From: Pyrenochaeta sp. MPI-SDFR-AT-0127
Taxonomy: Eukaryota; Ascomycota; Dothideomycetes; Pleosporales; Cucurbitariaceae
Length of the DNA: 64,000 nucleotides
Reading direction: 5' to 3'
Assembly: GCA_020747015.1 (NCBI GenBank)
Contig: JAGTJM010000015.1
Span: 620,001 to 684,000, forward strand
Both the position numbers and the translations under genes were made by a program. The first letter of the stretch is position 1. Each line of letters begins with the position of its first letter. Below the pieces are notes generated by a model, which saw nothing but the letters and a program-made list of their open reading frames with translations, was not told the origin of the DNA and made no database searches. Shown here piece by piece: positions 22,607 through 34,181 of the stretch.

Positions 22607-23559
22607 GGCAACTCAACGCAGTCGAGATTTGTCTCCCTGAAGGACGGTCTGGAGGTTGGCATGGCGGGAGGGCGGTGACGCAACGAGGGACATGGCGATC
22701 GACGCTCCGGCCATCGGTAATTTTTATCACGCTTGCCATGGCAGATTCTTGGACAGACGACCAGCAGCTGCATGCGGGTACATGGCCGTGCCAGCCGCAC
22801 ACTCGCTTCCGTCGTGGGCTAAGGGCGGCTCGACCAGAGACATGCTCGGCGAATCAAGAATGCTCCTTTTTGAGACCTGCACGCCCACGTCTTGCCGGCT
22901 CTTTCATCTACGGTTCAGTTTCGTTGCTGCGCATCACAGTGGCGTACTATGTTAGATTGACCGAATATGAGAAATTGCATGGCGCTTGTCCACTCGGTCA
23001 TTCTCCGTGCTAGCTGCTTCACGGGCACGCCGCCTTAATCATGAAACCACTGAGCCACAAATCCTCCACATACCATACGCCAGACCCCTCTCACAGCATC
23101 ATCACTTCCTGCCATTTTGGACTTTCTTGCGTACGTTGCAAAGCGAGGGGCTTTCTTTTGAGCCAAGCTCGAGCTCGCAATCAATCAAAAACATCCTCAT
23201 CATCTTGATATGGCACCCAAGGGTTGTTGCATCGTGCCAATCCACAACCGAGTGTATGGGCGATTACGTCGCCGAGACATAAAAACATGCCCCAGTTGAC
23301 TGAGTATCTCTGTCACTACGTAACACTCTTTCATAAGCTGCGGCTGGACCTTGAAGAGACTGTGCTACCCCATGGTCACCTAGCGTTGGATTTTGATGAG
23401 AAAGTATGACTGATGCTAGCAATAATGACGAAACCAGTCGCAACGGGCAGAGTATCGTTCAAGCTGTCGCTGTGAGGAGAGTGCCACCTTCCACAAAATT
23501 CAACTACCAAGTACATGCAGCGAACACATTGCTGACAAAAAACGTTCATTCCATCCCTT
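22607..23559. other. Intergenic, 0.95 kb
   Basis: This holds the promoter of the histidine kinase gene and the 3' flank of the alpha-glucosidase gene. Nothing specific is recognised. Confidence 0.5.
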
Positions 23560-26500
23560 TCACACGGCCTTCACATCCGCAACCTTATGCTCCCAAGGCC
23601 CATCTAATCCCTCATTCAGCTCGTACTTCTGGGCACCTTCTTTACCCAGCACTGTGATACTCTTAACACCAACCGTCGTTGCAAAATCAAAGGAGCCCCC
23701 CATCTTGATAGTGGCCCCGTCCCAGGTGAAGATGATCTCACTAGTGTTAATCTGTACAAGATTCTCCCCGTCGTCAAGGTACAGGCTTCCGCTGGCATTG
23801 CCATCCTTATCAGGTGCAACAAGCAATTCAAAGTCCTGTTCCCTAACTGCTTTGGTCGTCATGGCGCTCTTTACGCGTAAGGGGATGATTGAGCCGCCGC
23901 GTACTAGAATTGGTATATCCGTGTCTGGCACGTTGGAGTAGGTGATGGTTGTGCCCGCGCCCGTAACAGGATTCTGGGTAGCGAAATCGTACCAGATATC
24001 ATTAGGGAGGTAGAAGGAGACCGAACTAGCAGATTCCTGGGTCACGGGGTTGATGAGGAGGGAAGGGCCATAAAAGAACTGGGTTTCGATAGCATGCGTA
24101 TTGCCGTCAGATGGGTAATGCATCCTGGATGTTGTGAGTTATAATGGTTTCTAAAGATGAGGCAAGAGGCATACCACAAGGGTGCGAGCATGGGAGTACC
24201 ATCTACAGTCTGCTTATGCATCGCCGTGTATATGTAATCAAGCAGGCGATATCGGATGTCAATTGCTTTCCTTGCTGCTGCAGCCACCGACTCCCAGCGA
24301 TACGCTTCCTGCGATAGTCTTCCGTCAACATTGTGATTTCGATAGAATGGATAGAAGGCTCCCAAGACAGTCCAGCGTGCGCAGAGGTGTTCGTTGGTGT
24401 CCTCGAGAAACCCGCACACATCGGCGCCGACCTGTCAACCATTAGCTTCGAGAGGCTCGAGTCTGGCGCTTTCGATACACTCACCATGGGTACCTGGAAA
24501 AATGACACAAACTGGAGGAGATGACGAATGGACGTGAGATATTGATCCCACGCTGACAGATTATCTCCCAACCAGTGGCCCACGTAGCTACCAGCACCAA
24601 CAAAGGTACTTCGTGTGATGACCATGGGCCGCTTATCAGGTCGGCGCTTGAGCATGCTTCTTCGGCTTGTCTCGCTCATCATTGTGCCATACCTAGAATC
24701 GTGAGCCCTTACCCTGAATCGCTGCACGATATGACTTACAAGTTATGAGTATCGTACTCGGCCCAGCCACCTTGATGGATCAAATCTGTGTTTGCAGTCC
24801 TATTACTTAGGCTACCAATTGCGTTCTTGATCTTGTACGAAGGATTGATAAGATCGCGTCCTGGAAGTCCTATCTTTGTGCCACCCGCTTGACGGGGGCT
24901 AAATCCACGTCCTTCAAACTGGGAAGCAACTGCCGTAGCTTGAGGAGCAACGGCCTGGCGAGCGACAACTGGGGGGGCAATGAATTGGTTTATTAAATCA
25001 TCGACTTGCCGAGCCTCTGGATTGTCGCATGGATAATCGCAAAAGTTTGAAGGTTCATTCATGTCGATCCACAACGCATCAATGTTGACTCCAGTATCGG
25101 CATCGAAGAATGTGGCGAACTCGTCATCCCAGTAGCTTTGTGTATTCTCATGAAACCAGTCAGGGAAAGCAGTCACGCCAGGCCACACCCTTCCTTTATA
25201 TATGCTTCCGTCAGCCTTCTTAAGAAAGACATTCTTGTTAAGACCATTGTTGTAGGCAGCGTAGTCTTGAGCCGCGACAGCTACAAGGATTTAGCAATAC
25301 ATTTCTAATGAGAGGCCTTGGAATCACCTACCAGGATCTACCATAACAATATAGTGCTGGTCGTTACCATGCAGGTTATCGACCAATGCCCGCATACTTG
25401 CAAGTGGGAATCTCTCGCCAAGAGTGAAAACTTTGTACTTGTCCATATAATCAATATCTGTACGCGTCAGTGATACTGGCGCCGCCTTCGGTGTGGTCGA
25501 TATCACCTGTCCACATTGTCTCGAGAGGAATATTAGCCTTTCGATAATTCGCCACAACATCTGCAACCTCCTCAACACTCTTGTAGCCAAATCGACATTG
25601 GTGAAATCCAAGGCCCCAGTACGGCATCATCACAGCTTTACGTGTGATCTCGCTGTACTCGCGAGCAACGTCAAAGGGGCTTGGTCCTGCCATAAAGTAC
25701 AGGTCAATTACTCCGCCGATTACATTGTACTCAAGGTATTGACCATTGTCGTTATCAATTTTAATATCCATACCATTGCTATTTAACAATAGCACACCAT
25801 GAGAGTTGCCAGAACCTGCCCGGTGTTCGTAGTAAACCGGATGGGTTCCGTAAAGATTAGTTTTCAGTGGCACAGCCCCGGCGTCTCGGGCCCACATGGT
25901 CCGCACATAGTTGGAAGTGGGAAGCCGCAGCGAGTCTGTGTGCTCGCCTAGACCATATAGTGATGGATTGTTAGGTAGCGAAGTTCTTAGCCGCCAGTAT
26001 TGCGTTTCAAAAATGAGAGTAGAGCCTTTCGTCGAAAAGATTTCCTCATCATTGCTCTTCCGCTTAACGGTAAACGTAAATGGTTCTTCCTCTATTGACA
26101 CATCAAGCAAGGAGGCGTTGGAGCTGACTGAACCTGATGGCCGAGGAACAACAAAGTCGGGGACTTGATAAACTTGCTCATCCTTGTCATAGATAATAAC
26201 GTGAAGACGCGAATCTTTGATATTGTTAGCAAACGTTCAAAGTTAGCTATTGGGAAACATAGTGTATGAGCTAACACAGAAGACCAAACTCCGCCTGAAC
26301 AGCCTTGCAGCTTGTGTTGCCAACGATGCGTCTTGCACGTACGAAATACGTAGTAGACGGTGAATGTAGACATACCAGTTTGCCATTCTGCCATGAACTT
26401 GAGATTCTTTAAGTCTTGACCATGGATGTTGCATTCTGTCCCAGCCAGCGTCAGATCTGCGGTGAACCTGCTGTCTGCGCGTTGGACATTGCTAGCCTTG

Positions 26501-26607
26501 TACCCTGGGCAACTGTCCGCCCTTTTGAGCGGTACCGCGCTTCCCCATTGAAGGAAGCTAGACCAGAGGAGGAGGCAGGTCTGTAGGAATGTTATGGTTG
26601 CAGGCAT
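23560..26607 (-). CDS. Secreted GH31 alpha-glucosidase
   Basis: Exons 26607-26376, 26214-25507, 25457-25332, 25280-24740, 24692-24485, 24431-24175 and 24124-23560 give 878 residues. The enzyme releases glucose from the non-reducing ends of maltose/starch oligosaccharides outside the cell. A signal peptide ([24 protein letters not shown]) precedes a Lys-Arg site. The catalytic nucleophile is the Asp of [12 protein letters not shown], and the acid/base lies in [14 protein letters not shown]. Other family blocks are [25 protein letters not shown] and [10 protein letters not shown]. Each splice restores a family block, for example MWT|DIDYM and [12 protein letters not shown]. The first intron (161 bp) is far longer than the other five (47-53 bp). 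A CTATATAG box sits about 50 bp upstream of the ATG. Confidence 0.93.
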
Positions 26608-26657
26608 GACGTGAATAACGGGTAGGGTGCCATTGCTGCCGGAGAAGACCGACTGCC

Positions 26658-26665
26658 CTATATAG
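26658..26665 (-). promoter_or_regulatory. TATA-like box of the alpha-glucosidase gene
   Basis: The palindrome CTATATAG lies about 51-58 bp before the ATG at 26607, a plausible TATA element for this secreted enzyme gene. Confidence 0.4.
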
Positions 26666-28395
26666 TGGACTAGATCAAGGTCCTTAGCCCCTGTGCTCGT
26701 TCATCATCATTGTGAGGACCAGTCTGCCAAGTGGTGACCTGGATTCCCTAGTGCAGCAGGGACTTGGACGGGACAGCGATGATCTTACAGGTCGTCACGA
26801 GTGCATCCATGATAAAGTGCCGAGCAGCAGCAGGGCGAATTGATGTGTGCTTGAGGGTGCAATGGACCTGCCGAATTGGGTATGTGGATGGTACTGGGAT
26901 GAAAATGGATGGTACATGTGGTCGGCAGCATGTGTTGATCCGGCGCCGAACGTTGCAGTGGGCTGTCTGCATGAAGCCCTGATCCGCTGTGCATGGCATG
27001 AGGTAACCCCCAAACTAGTGAGGTTTTATGACGATTGCGGGGTAAATAACGGTCCAGGTACTGAGCCATCCAAGATCCCATAGGTTGCCGCTTATGGCGG
27101 AATTATCTGGAAGATAAGATCAAGCCTCATCTAAAGCGTTGGTGGTCGAGCATATAGGATTTCTTGATTCTTCCGGGCTGTGGATGTCCTGTTTGGCAGA
27201 GATGAGAGGAGCCCTGGTTTCGGGTGCTAAGGCCTTACATAAGGTTCCCCCCGTTTATTACAGGTCTTCTTTGGCCTGAAGCAGTTAGCAGTCCTTTGTG
27301 TCCAGGGCAACCCTACCCCTAGGTCACAAGCCACGATCACTACAACATCCTCATCCATTCATTCCAGTTCAGTCGGCCGACCTGCCAATAATCTTCCATA
27401 CATCAATGCTGGCCCTGCAGTTGCAGACTCAATCTCGGCCTGACGACGTCACTTGGGCCTCTTCTCCAAGGGAGCTGCTGTTCTTAGGCTCAGTTACAGG
27501 TTTGTGTACTACGTAGATCAGTTCCAGGGAGCAGAATTCACTGAGCACCGGTTGCCAAGTCCTTTATAGAGATTTCATTCCTGAGATTAGCGAAGCATTT
27601 TTTTCGATTCACCAACATGCACAGGTCTCTGAAGATGTGGATGAATGTTACAATCAACATAAATGCCTCTTCTCCATGTCGGTACACTGCAGTTGCGTGC
27701 AGCTGACTAGCTTTACTGAAAAATATGAAATCAAATCGGTCAAGGCCTCAGATGGGAACGGATCAGTCATGCGATATGGTCGACTGCCACGCTGCATCTA
27801 TCCCTGCGGCATGGCAATCCTCAACAGGGATCGTCCAACGTCACTCTGAAGCGCAAACACACCGCTACAAAGCTGAATTGCCTTTCCGAACGCCGGTATC
27901 ACTTGTTCAACAAATCGTCAAGCCCTGCTTGAACAAATTAAATAATTTGTTGATATGCCTACTACATCAAAACACCCTGCTTCCCAGTCTTTACCGTAGT
28001 ACAGGTAGCAGGCACAGCATGTGCAATAGCCTCGTGCTAGTCAGCGTGACCTCTACCAAGAGTCGAACTTTGTTAGATGGTCACTACTGGTTGACCTCTC
28101 AGTGATGACGATGCCGCCCAGCGTGGAAACTTGTGGTTTGCTACACTCAACATATGTTTCTTGGAACTGCTTGCTTGGCACACGGCTAGTGCTTCAAGGA
28201 CTGCGCTACCAGGCTGCAGTTGGGAGGAGTTTGAGCTGCACCCGACATAATAATAGTTCTTAACCGTAGAACTCTCGTTGAGATTGCGCCACTAGCGACA
28301 GTCTCTGCCAGAGCGCCAGCACCGCTTTGAGAGCAGCACCTGAAACCCCACATCGATATCATTTTGAAGAACCTGGATATGAAGCCTCCCATGTG
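26666..28395. other. Gene-poor interval, 1.7 kb
   Basis: This is the upstream region of the alpha-glucosidase gene. Only short, unremarkable open frames are present on either strand. No transposon hallmark such as a terminal repeat, transposase or reverse-transcriptase motif was seen. Confidence 0.5.
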
Positions 28396-29063
28396 TTATT
28401 TGAGCATGCATCTTTCGCTCTCAAAGTACACCCGGTAGTACTTGTTCAGACCAGGTCGATGGGATGGGTGCCGGGACAGCCTAATCATGTTCAGTGCTAG
28501 ATTCGACGCAGGGGCTGGGATGTCCTACCATTGAGTTGCATGTCTTCATAGCTTTCTCCTCACATTGTCTGACCGGGTGATCATCGGTAACCTGCGTGTA
28601 GCAAGTCAAGCAATATTTGACCCGAGCCATATTCGCCCGTGGTCGTTCGTATAGCCTGTCATAAGAGCCGAATAGTTCAAGGTATCCTTGGGTTTCCCAA
28701 ACGCGTCTGAGGAATACAGTACTGTTCTCAATGACCGGTCCTTCAATGAGAATGTGGCAACGCTTTCGGGTTACCAAAACCCCCCAAAGCACTGCGTTTT
28801 GATAAACCTCTCGCAAAAGTATCCCAGTATCTCATTTTGTCTTCGGCCTCTTCTGCCAACCTCGTCCTTTGGAATAACAGTGAGCAAATTTTCTTCCACG
28901 TGTGATACTTGACACGCTTCAGAGCTTCTCTCACCCTCTGAATCTTCGATGGGTGATTGTTCTCAACTGCGGGAAAGGAATTCTTATCTACCATAGAGAT
29001 ATTCTTCTCACGACTGTCAGATTCACTATCTGATGGAAAGTCGCTAAACCTCAAAGCCATCAT
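28396..29063 (-). pseudogene. Probable frameshifted gene of unknown function
   Basis: On the minus strand an open frame from 29063 (MMALRFSDFPSDSESD) runs through KRVKYHTWKKICSLLFQRTRLAEEAEDKMRYWDTFAR. The apparent continuation REVYQNAVLWGVLVTRKRCHIL lies in another frame; about 2 missing bases in the GCGAGAGG tract near 28815 would reconcile them. The second segment continues to KYCLTCYTQV-x-DDHPVRQC (Cys-rich) and CNSM. It could then splice from GTAGGA to an acceptor near the text GATTAG and end LNKYYRVYFESERCMLK at 28396. No domain is recognised. It could be a relic, a sequencing error in a real gene, or two unrelated frames. Confidence 0.35.
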
Positions 29064-30909
29064 TTCCTAGCTCATATTAGCAACGAATTGAGTTATTTGG
29101 GCCTATCTTACCCCTATTTCCCCGTCCACAATAGTTCTTATATCGCCAGGCTGTCCATGACTTGTCCTCAGTGCCGGTATGGATGCTTTGGTTTCGGGCA
29201 CAGTTGTCATTCTGGATTGGTAAGGTTCGGAATACTTAATATCAGGAAGTACACCAGCCAGTCAAAAGCTGAGGAGTAATAGAACCATGCTGACCTCCGA
29301 TGTTGGTGCCCAATAACATGATCGTCGGCAACAACCGATGGGGCCATGTAGACCAATTCAAGTGGAAAGAGATGGCTCTGGGAGGCCACACGTGGTCGAT
29401 CTGTCACCACCGGGTAGTCGTGCGGTACAGAAGGCGGGTTCTTCTTGACACTCAACGGTAGGAGTAATTGGACATCCGAGCATCCAGAGGGCAATGATTG
29501 GTATGGCATGGTGATTGAGAAGTGGCCGTCTTTGTGCTTCAGATGTTGGGGGCAAAAAGGTCCACAAGGTCACAACGGACACAAGTGTGTATTGAGTTGA
29601 GAACAGTAGAGAGAATGGAAAGGACCCCATACCAGGTCAAGAGGGCTTCATATACTCCCTGTGTTGGGCGATCACTATATCCTGGTGAGATTTAGTCATC
29701 TCGGTCATGATCATTCGACGATAGAGGGTGCAGGTATTTGAACGGATGCGGTCCGCCTACTCATGTACCAGTTATTCTCCACCAACAAACCTTGGGTGTG
29801 CACAAGTAAGGTCCAAACTCTTCGCATGACCTTCAATCTATTATATCGAATCTGAGTCAACTCTCTCGATCAATAACATGGTAGCTCATTGCATTATTCA
29901 ACCCATGTTCCTTAGAGGCGGTCATTGATGCAATATATTTTGGTACCTCACTATGACTGAGATCTGGGCATATGCGACGAAAATGAGATACCTCACAGCG
30001 AGGACAGCACTACTGCAAACAGTCGTAGCGTATTTAGGTGGAAGTTCTTCTAAAATTTTATGCAGTCTAAAGCAGAAATTTTGCGGAGCACATGTGGCAC
30101 CAAGCATGTTGCTATTGCAAATGAAGCCTACCTGATGGTTCAACTCCAACAGCAATGGTTCTGCATACGCGTCTTCAATGCTAGATCTACGGAATCTCCA
30201 CACATCAACCATTATTGGTACCCCGGCAGTAACTCAAAGTTGCTAGCCTTCGTTTCCGTATACGTTTAAAGAACCAGTGCGGCTTCCATAGAGCAGGTTC
30301 GGCAAAAGTCTTCTAAAATACAAAATTCTATTGGTAATATGCTCTGTTACTTCGGCGAGGCATTTGTTATTATCTCCTGCCCTGAAAGTCATTTGGCGGG
30401 CAGGAACACAACGTGATGGTTCTAACCCACTGGATGCGGTGACTTGAAAATCAGCCAATGGTGATTCATGCAATTTAGCTTGCGGTCTCGAACGTTTCCC
30501 AGTGGAGATACGCAAAATGGGTAGATCTAGCTTTAGTATAGATAGTCGCAACGGTAACAGCGTGGTTGAAAATGGTTACTCCTAAGGTGTCTTTGCACTC
30601 GGTCTTCATGGCTACCTGTAGATATCATTAGTCCGCTGCAAATCTTGCAGGCCGAATCTCACAGAGAGCCTAGTTATGGATCTATCGATTGATTCACGTA
30701 CCTCGAAAGGTTGTAACTCTTCCAGAGCACAGTTAAACCATGACGCAAAGACAATGTTGCCCCAGGCTGCCTGAAAATTGTAAATCAACAATCAATTGTA
30801 CGTAGCACTATATACATCATCGTGTTTACCGGTTTTCATGTCGAAAGCCCAGGGTATCATCGCCAGCCAAGTCCACAGATCCCAACAACATTACGTCCAA
30901 TTACCTCGA
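29064..30909. other. Gene-poor interval with coding-like fragments, 1.8 kb
   Basis: Minus-strand frames at 30551-30243 (KCLAEVTEHITNRILYFRRLL) and 30212-29922 (MVDVWRFRRSSIEDAYAEPLLLE) read like protein but cannot be joined with confidence. A minus-strand frame at 29630-29358 starts with a hydrophobic, signal-like stretch and contains four cysteines. None is recognised; all may be remnants or unmodelled exons. Confidence 0.3.
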
Positions 30910-31753
30910 TCACATGACAGTACAGCATTTGAGCATCTTCAGCAGCTTCGGTAGGCCCTTCTTAACCATCTGCTCAATCTCATCGTTCTGGTTCTGCTGC
31001 TGGCCACCATGCTGCTGGCCACCTCCATACTGCTGCCCTCCGTGCTGTTGACCACCATGATGCTGTCCGCCGTGTTGTTGGCCTCCAGGATATCCGCCAT
31101 AACTAGGGGCGTGCGGTGGGGGCGGCATCTCATTGACAGCACCGCCCTGCAGGTTGACGAAAATGCGTCCTTCGTTCTCTTCCGTGCGGTACTGCAGTCC
31201 CAGCTCGCGACACACTTGCTCCACGCGCGGTTTTATTTTCTGCACATGATTTTTGCTGTGGTTTCCCTTGCCCACAATGACATGCAGATGTGTCTCTCCC
31301 CTCTGCCTCGCAGCCTTGATCCGCTCCTCCAGCACATCTTCCGCTTCCTCGACAAACAAGCCATGCAGATCTATCGTGTCTCCCGCAACACGGCTATCGG
31401 CGTTGTTTTCGCGAAAAATATAGTCTCGCGCTTGGCGGTTATATTGCTCCATTTTCTGGGCATGCTGCTTCCCTTCTTCGGAGAGCTCGTGTGCGCGTGC
31501 GCCGTCGCCGGACGAGTACGCTTGGTGTGCGCGATCAAAGCAGGAGGACCGTTTTGCGGCTTCTTGGCGCGCAAGGTCGCGCAGGCGGTCATATTCGGCC
31601 TCCGTATCGGTGGAGGAGTGATTGAGGGCTGTTGTTCATCATTAGTCGCATTCCAGAGCAGCATGTCGAGAGAAGAATGCGCATTGTGTTCGCAGTTGAC
31701 TAGACGTAAATGGACGTACAGCGCGAGCCCAATTGGAACATTTCCATGGCCAT
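30910..31753 (-). CDS. Smr-domain protein with DUF1771 and C-terminal CaaX box
   Basis: Exons 31753-31720 and 31628-30910 give 250 residues. The N-terminal DUF1771 region (EYDRLRDLARQEAAKRSSCF to KMEQYNRQARDYIF) leads into an Smr domain. The Smr DLH and GKG motifs are IDLHGLFVEEAEDVL and HVIVGKGNHSKN, followed by a short FVNLQGG strand. Smr domains are associated with nucleic-acid nicking or RNA binding. The tail has a Gly/Gln/His repeat (HGGQQ/HGGQH units), then KKGLPKLLKMLKCCTVM. C-T-V-M fits a CaaX prenylation box, with an extra Cys before it that could be palmitoylated. The second exon is certain. The 34-bp first exon (MAMEMFQLGSR) is the best frame-consistent choice, because two in-frame TGA codons precede the acceptor at 31629. 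Confidence 0.82.
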
Positions 31754-32180
31754 GTTTTCACGACACCAGAATGGTGATGAGGAAGTCTCTCGTAGGATAT
31801 GGGTGTTGTCGTGATGCTCGTTTTGGGCTATGGTCGACTCTTTAAGATGAACGCCAAGCGATCGTTCGCATGCGACATGGCGCAGGGTCCAGATCGCTCT
31901 GAGGCTGGGGAATAAAGTCGGGTTCTCCGGTGAGTCTGGATCGCAATAAATGTGCAAAAGGAGCTGAAAGCATCGTAATTGTTGCACGTGGGAAGGTTTG
32001 AACAATAATTGAATTGGCTGCGCCATATGTATCCACGTGGCTGTGTCCTTTGGTGCTCCCAGTGGGTATCCACCTAGACGATTCATCCGTCTGCACTGTA
32101 CCCATTCGGTAACTGCCCTTAAGGAAGAGGACACCATAATAATCAAATGTCGTTTTGCTTGCACAGCTCGGAGACGAGGC
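31754..32180. other. Intergenic, 0.4 kb
   Basis: This is the upstream region of the Smr gene and the downstream region of use1. Nothing is recognised. Confidence 0.5.
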
Positions 32181-33141
32181 CTAGAACCGAATCTTCGGCC
32201 CAACAAACACTATGAGGAAGGCGATTAACCATAGTCCAGCTATCATGCCATACAACTTCATTCGGTCCCACCAGCCCTTACCCTCTGTCATCTTTCGCAG
32301 TGTACCCATCCTCCGACTAGCAGCTTCCATGCCCAGCGTGTTTTTATCCAGCCCTGAGACAGCTCGATCTAGCACGCCTTTGTCGCCCTCCAGTGTATTG
32401 CCAAAATGTATAGACTGCTGCTTGAGCTGCTTCGCCATTTCGAGGAGACTTGTCGTCAGCAATTCTTGCTCGTTGCGGTCATGCGAGAGGAGTTCTTCTG
32501 TGTGCGCTAGGGACGAATCATGTGTAATCGTTGTAGACTTCGAAGGAAAGAGTGAATTTCCGGATGCTGCGTGCACGCCTTGGGCATCGCCTGCTTTGCC
32601 CCTCCGCCGTAGTTGTGATGCAAGACCTTGAGCCGCATTTTGAAACGCTTCGTTGCCTTCTGATGATGTAGAGACGTCTATGCCAGCATCTGCCTTTACT
32701 CTTGGTGCGTATGAGGGGAATTGATCCTCGTCTTCTTCATCCGAATCCACCGAGGCATCTGACTCTGTGTCGTCTAACTGGTTGAGCTCGTATATACGTT
32801 GATTAAGTTGCTTGATGAGCTCGCGCTTCTGTTGTAGGTCTGTTTGGAGTGCGTGTTTCCTCGATTTGGAGGGTATTGTCGAGGCAGAGTGTTCGAGGTT
32901 AAGAAGGAGCGTGCGCGCGTGCTCGATGTTCTACCAATGATGGAACAGGTCAGGCGCAAGCACTATGCAAACAGGGACTCGAAGACCTTACAGCACTAAC
33001 GCGTGTTCGCTCGAAACTTGACTTCCTCAGCTGCGGAGCTGGGTCTTCGAGTACAATTCGTTCTAGTCTTGAGAGCAACCGATTCAGGTTGATGGATGTA
33101 GGATCAGGATATCCTGATGGAGAGCGCGACCTGGCGGCCAT
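32181..33141 (-). CDS. use1: Use1-type SNARE (ER/Golgi retrograde fusion)
   Basis: Exons 33141-32992 and 32930-32181 give 299 residues. Use1 is an ER Q-SNARE that acts with Sec20, Ufe1 and Sec22 in fusion of COPI vesicles with the ER. The N-terminal helical part (INLNRLLSRLERIVLED, then NIEHARTLLLNLEHSAS) precedes an acidic linker (DSDEEDEDQFPSYAP). The SNARE-like helix runs from HDRNEQELLTTSLLEMAKQL to NTLGMEAASRRMGTLRKM. The protein ends in one tail-anchor segment (YGMIAGLWLIAFLIVFVGP) and KIRF, the expected single-pass topology. The 61-bp intron is phase 0. Its partner in retrograde traffic, epsilon-COP, is also in the window but not adjacent. Confidence 0.85.
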
Positions 33142-33715
33142 TTTATGTCCTTCGTACTAAGAAATTCAGACTTTGATGCCTGTGTCGATGAGATGAAGTG
33201 TCGCACAGAGCTTGGCTGTATGGCTCGAAAAGCTGGAGTGTTCGCAGTGCGGTTGCGCCAATACGGGAGATATGGCGCGGTATTGGCAATCTGACTTCTT
33301 GACTGCAAAAATGCGTTCGGAAACGTGGTAGGACTGGCCAGGTATTTGCTAGAAAGTATTCGTTGATTGACCAAGTGTTGACTGGCGTGAACGACTGAGA
33401 CGTCACTGCAGCCACTGGCCAATCGCGAGATGGTGGGGCCTGATCCACATCTACCTAGGGCTCTTTCATACCACCTTTCGGAACATCATAAAATGATTCA
33501 AGCTCGGGAGAAGCCCGTCTGCATCAACAAATCACATCTCGTAAATATGGTACAATTGGCGTAGCTCGTTGACCAACGCCGTAAGCTATCTCATTAAATA
33601 CATAGCAACTTGAAGACAATCTAGCTCCCTTCCTGTATTAAAGCGATACTTGTGGGTTCCCTGTATTGTGGTATCCACCGGGCATATCATTACCGCAGCA
33701 GTGGGCTAAAATGAA
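33142..33715. other. Intergenic, 0.6 kb
   Basis: This lies between use1 and the small conserved gene. Minus-strand frames of about 100 codons here have no recognisable features. Confidence 0.5.
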
Positions 33716-34181
33716 TTATCCCCTCAAAGTGGTCGTGTCTCGGGGCTCCTTGGGTTGCTGAGCTTGTGGAGGCTTCGCTGGACCACGAGTGAAGCTGTTG
33801 TGGATTAAAACGAAATCCATCATCCTGTGCGATATACTTACTTGTTCCACATGGTACCAAAGACACCCACCTTTCCGTAAGCGTCTTGCAGTGACTGTCT
33901 CCTATTCGTACTTTGGTCATCTGTGGGTCGTTTGAGGGCCTCGAGGTTTCCGAAGCGCTGTCCGGCTGACGACTATGCAAGATTAGTGTGATGCATATCA
34001 CGAAACGTGGACAATAATATACTCTTCGACGCCCATCAGGAGAAGTTGGGGAAGTCATTGATGAATCAGATGTTCGACGATCGGCATCTTGCTTTGGTCC
34101 TTCAGGCATCGCTGGTGTAGTATTGTCTCCAAAGACCCTATGGCTTTGGGAGGAGTACTTTTGGTGGAACGGAGAAGGCAT
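33716..34181 (-). CDS. Small conserved-looking fungal protein of unknown function
   Basis: Exons 34181-34023, 33972-33842 and 33794-33716 give 122 residues. The protein is basic and Ser/Pro/Gln-rich: MPSPFHQKYSSQSHRVFGD, then SMTSPTSPDGRRR|SSAGQRFGNLEALKRPTD, then QSLQDAYGKVGVFGTMWNN|FTRGPAKPPQAQ. Removing the 50-bp and 47-bp introns joins blocks that resemble a group of short, low-complexity fungal proteins with a GRRRSSAG block and a W-N-N/D-F/Y-TRG block. This recollection is from general familiarity, not a search. There is no signal peptide, membrane segment or catalytic motif. Read straight through without splicing, the first frame also stays open to 33690, but that loses the conserved-looking blocks. 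Confidence 0.65.

Noticed and set aside
31009..31845. A 278-codon plus-strand frame with hydrophobic stretches
   Set aside because: Antisense of the Smr gene; hydrophobicity comes from reverse-reading Gln/His codons.
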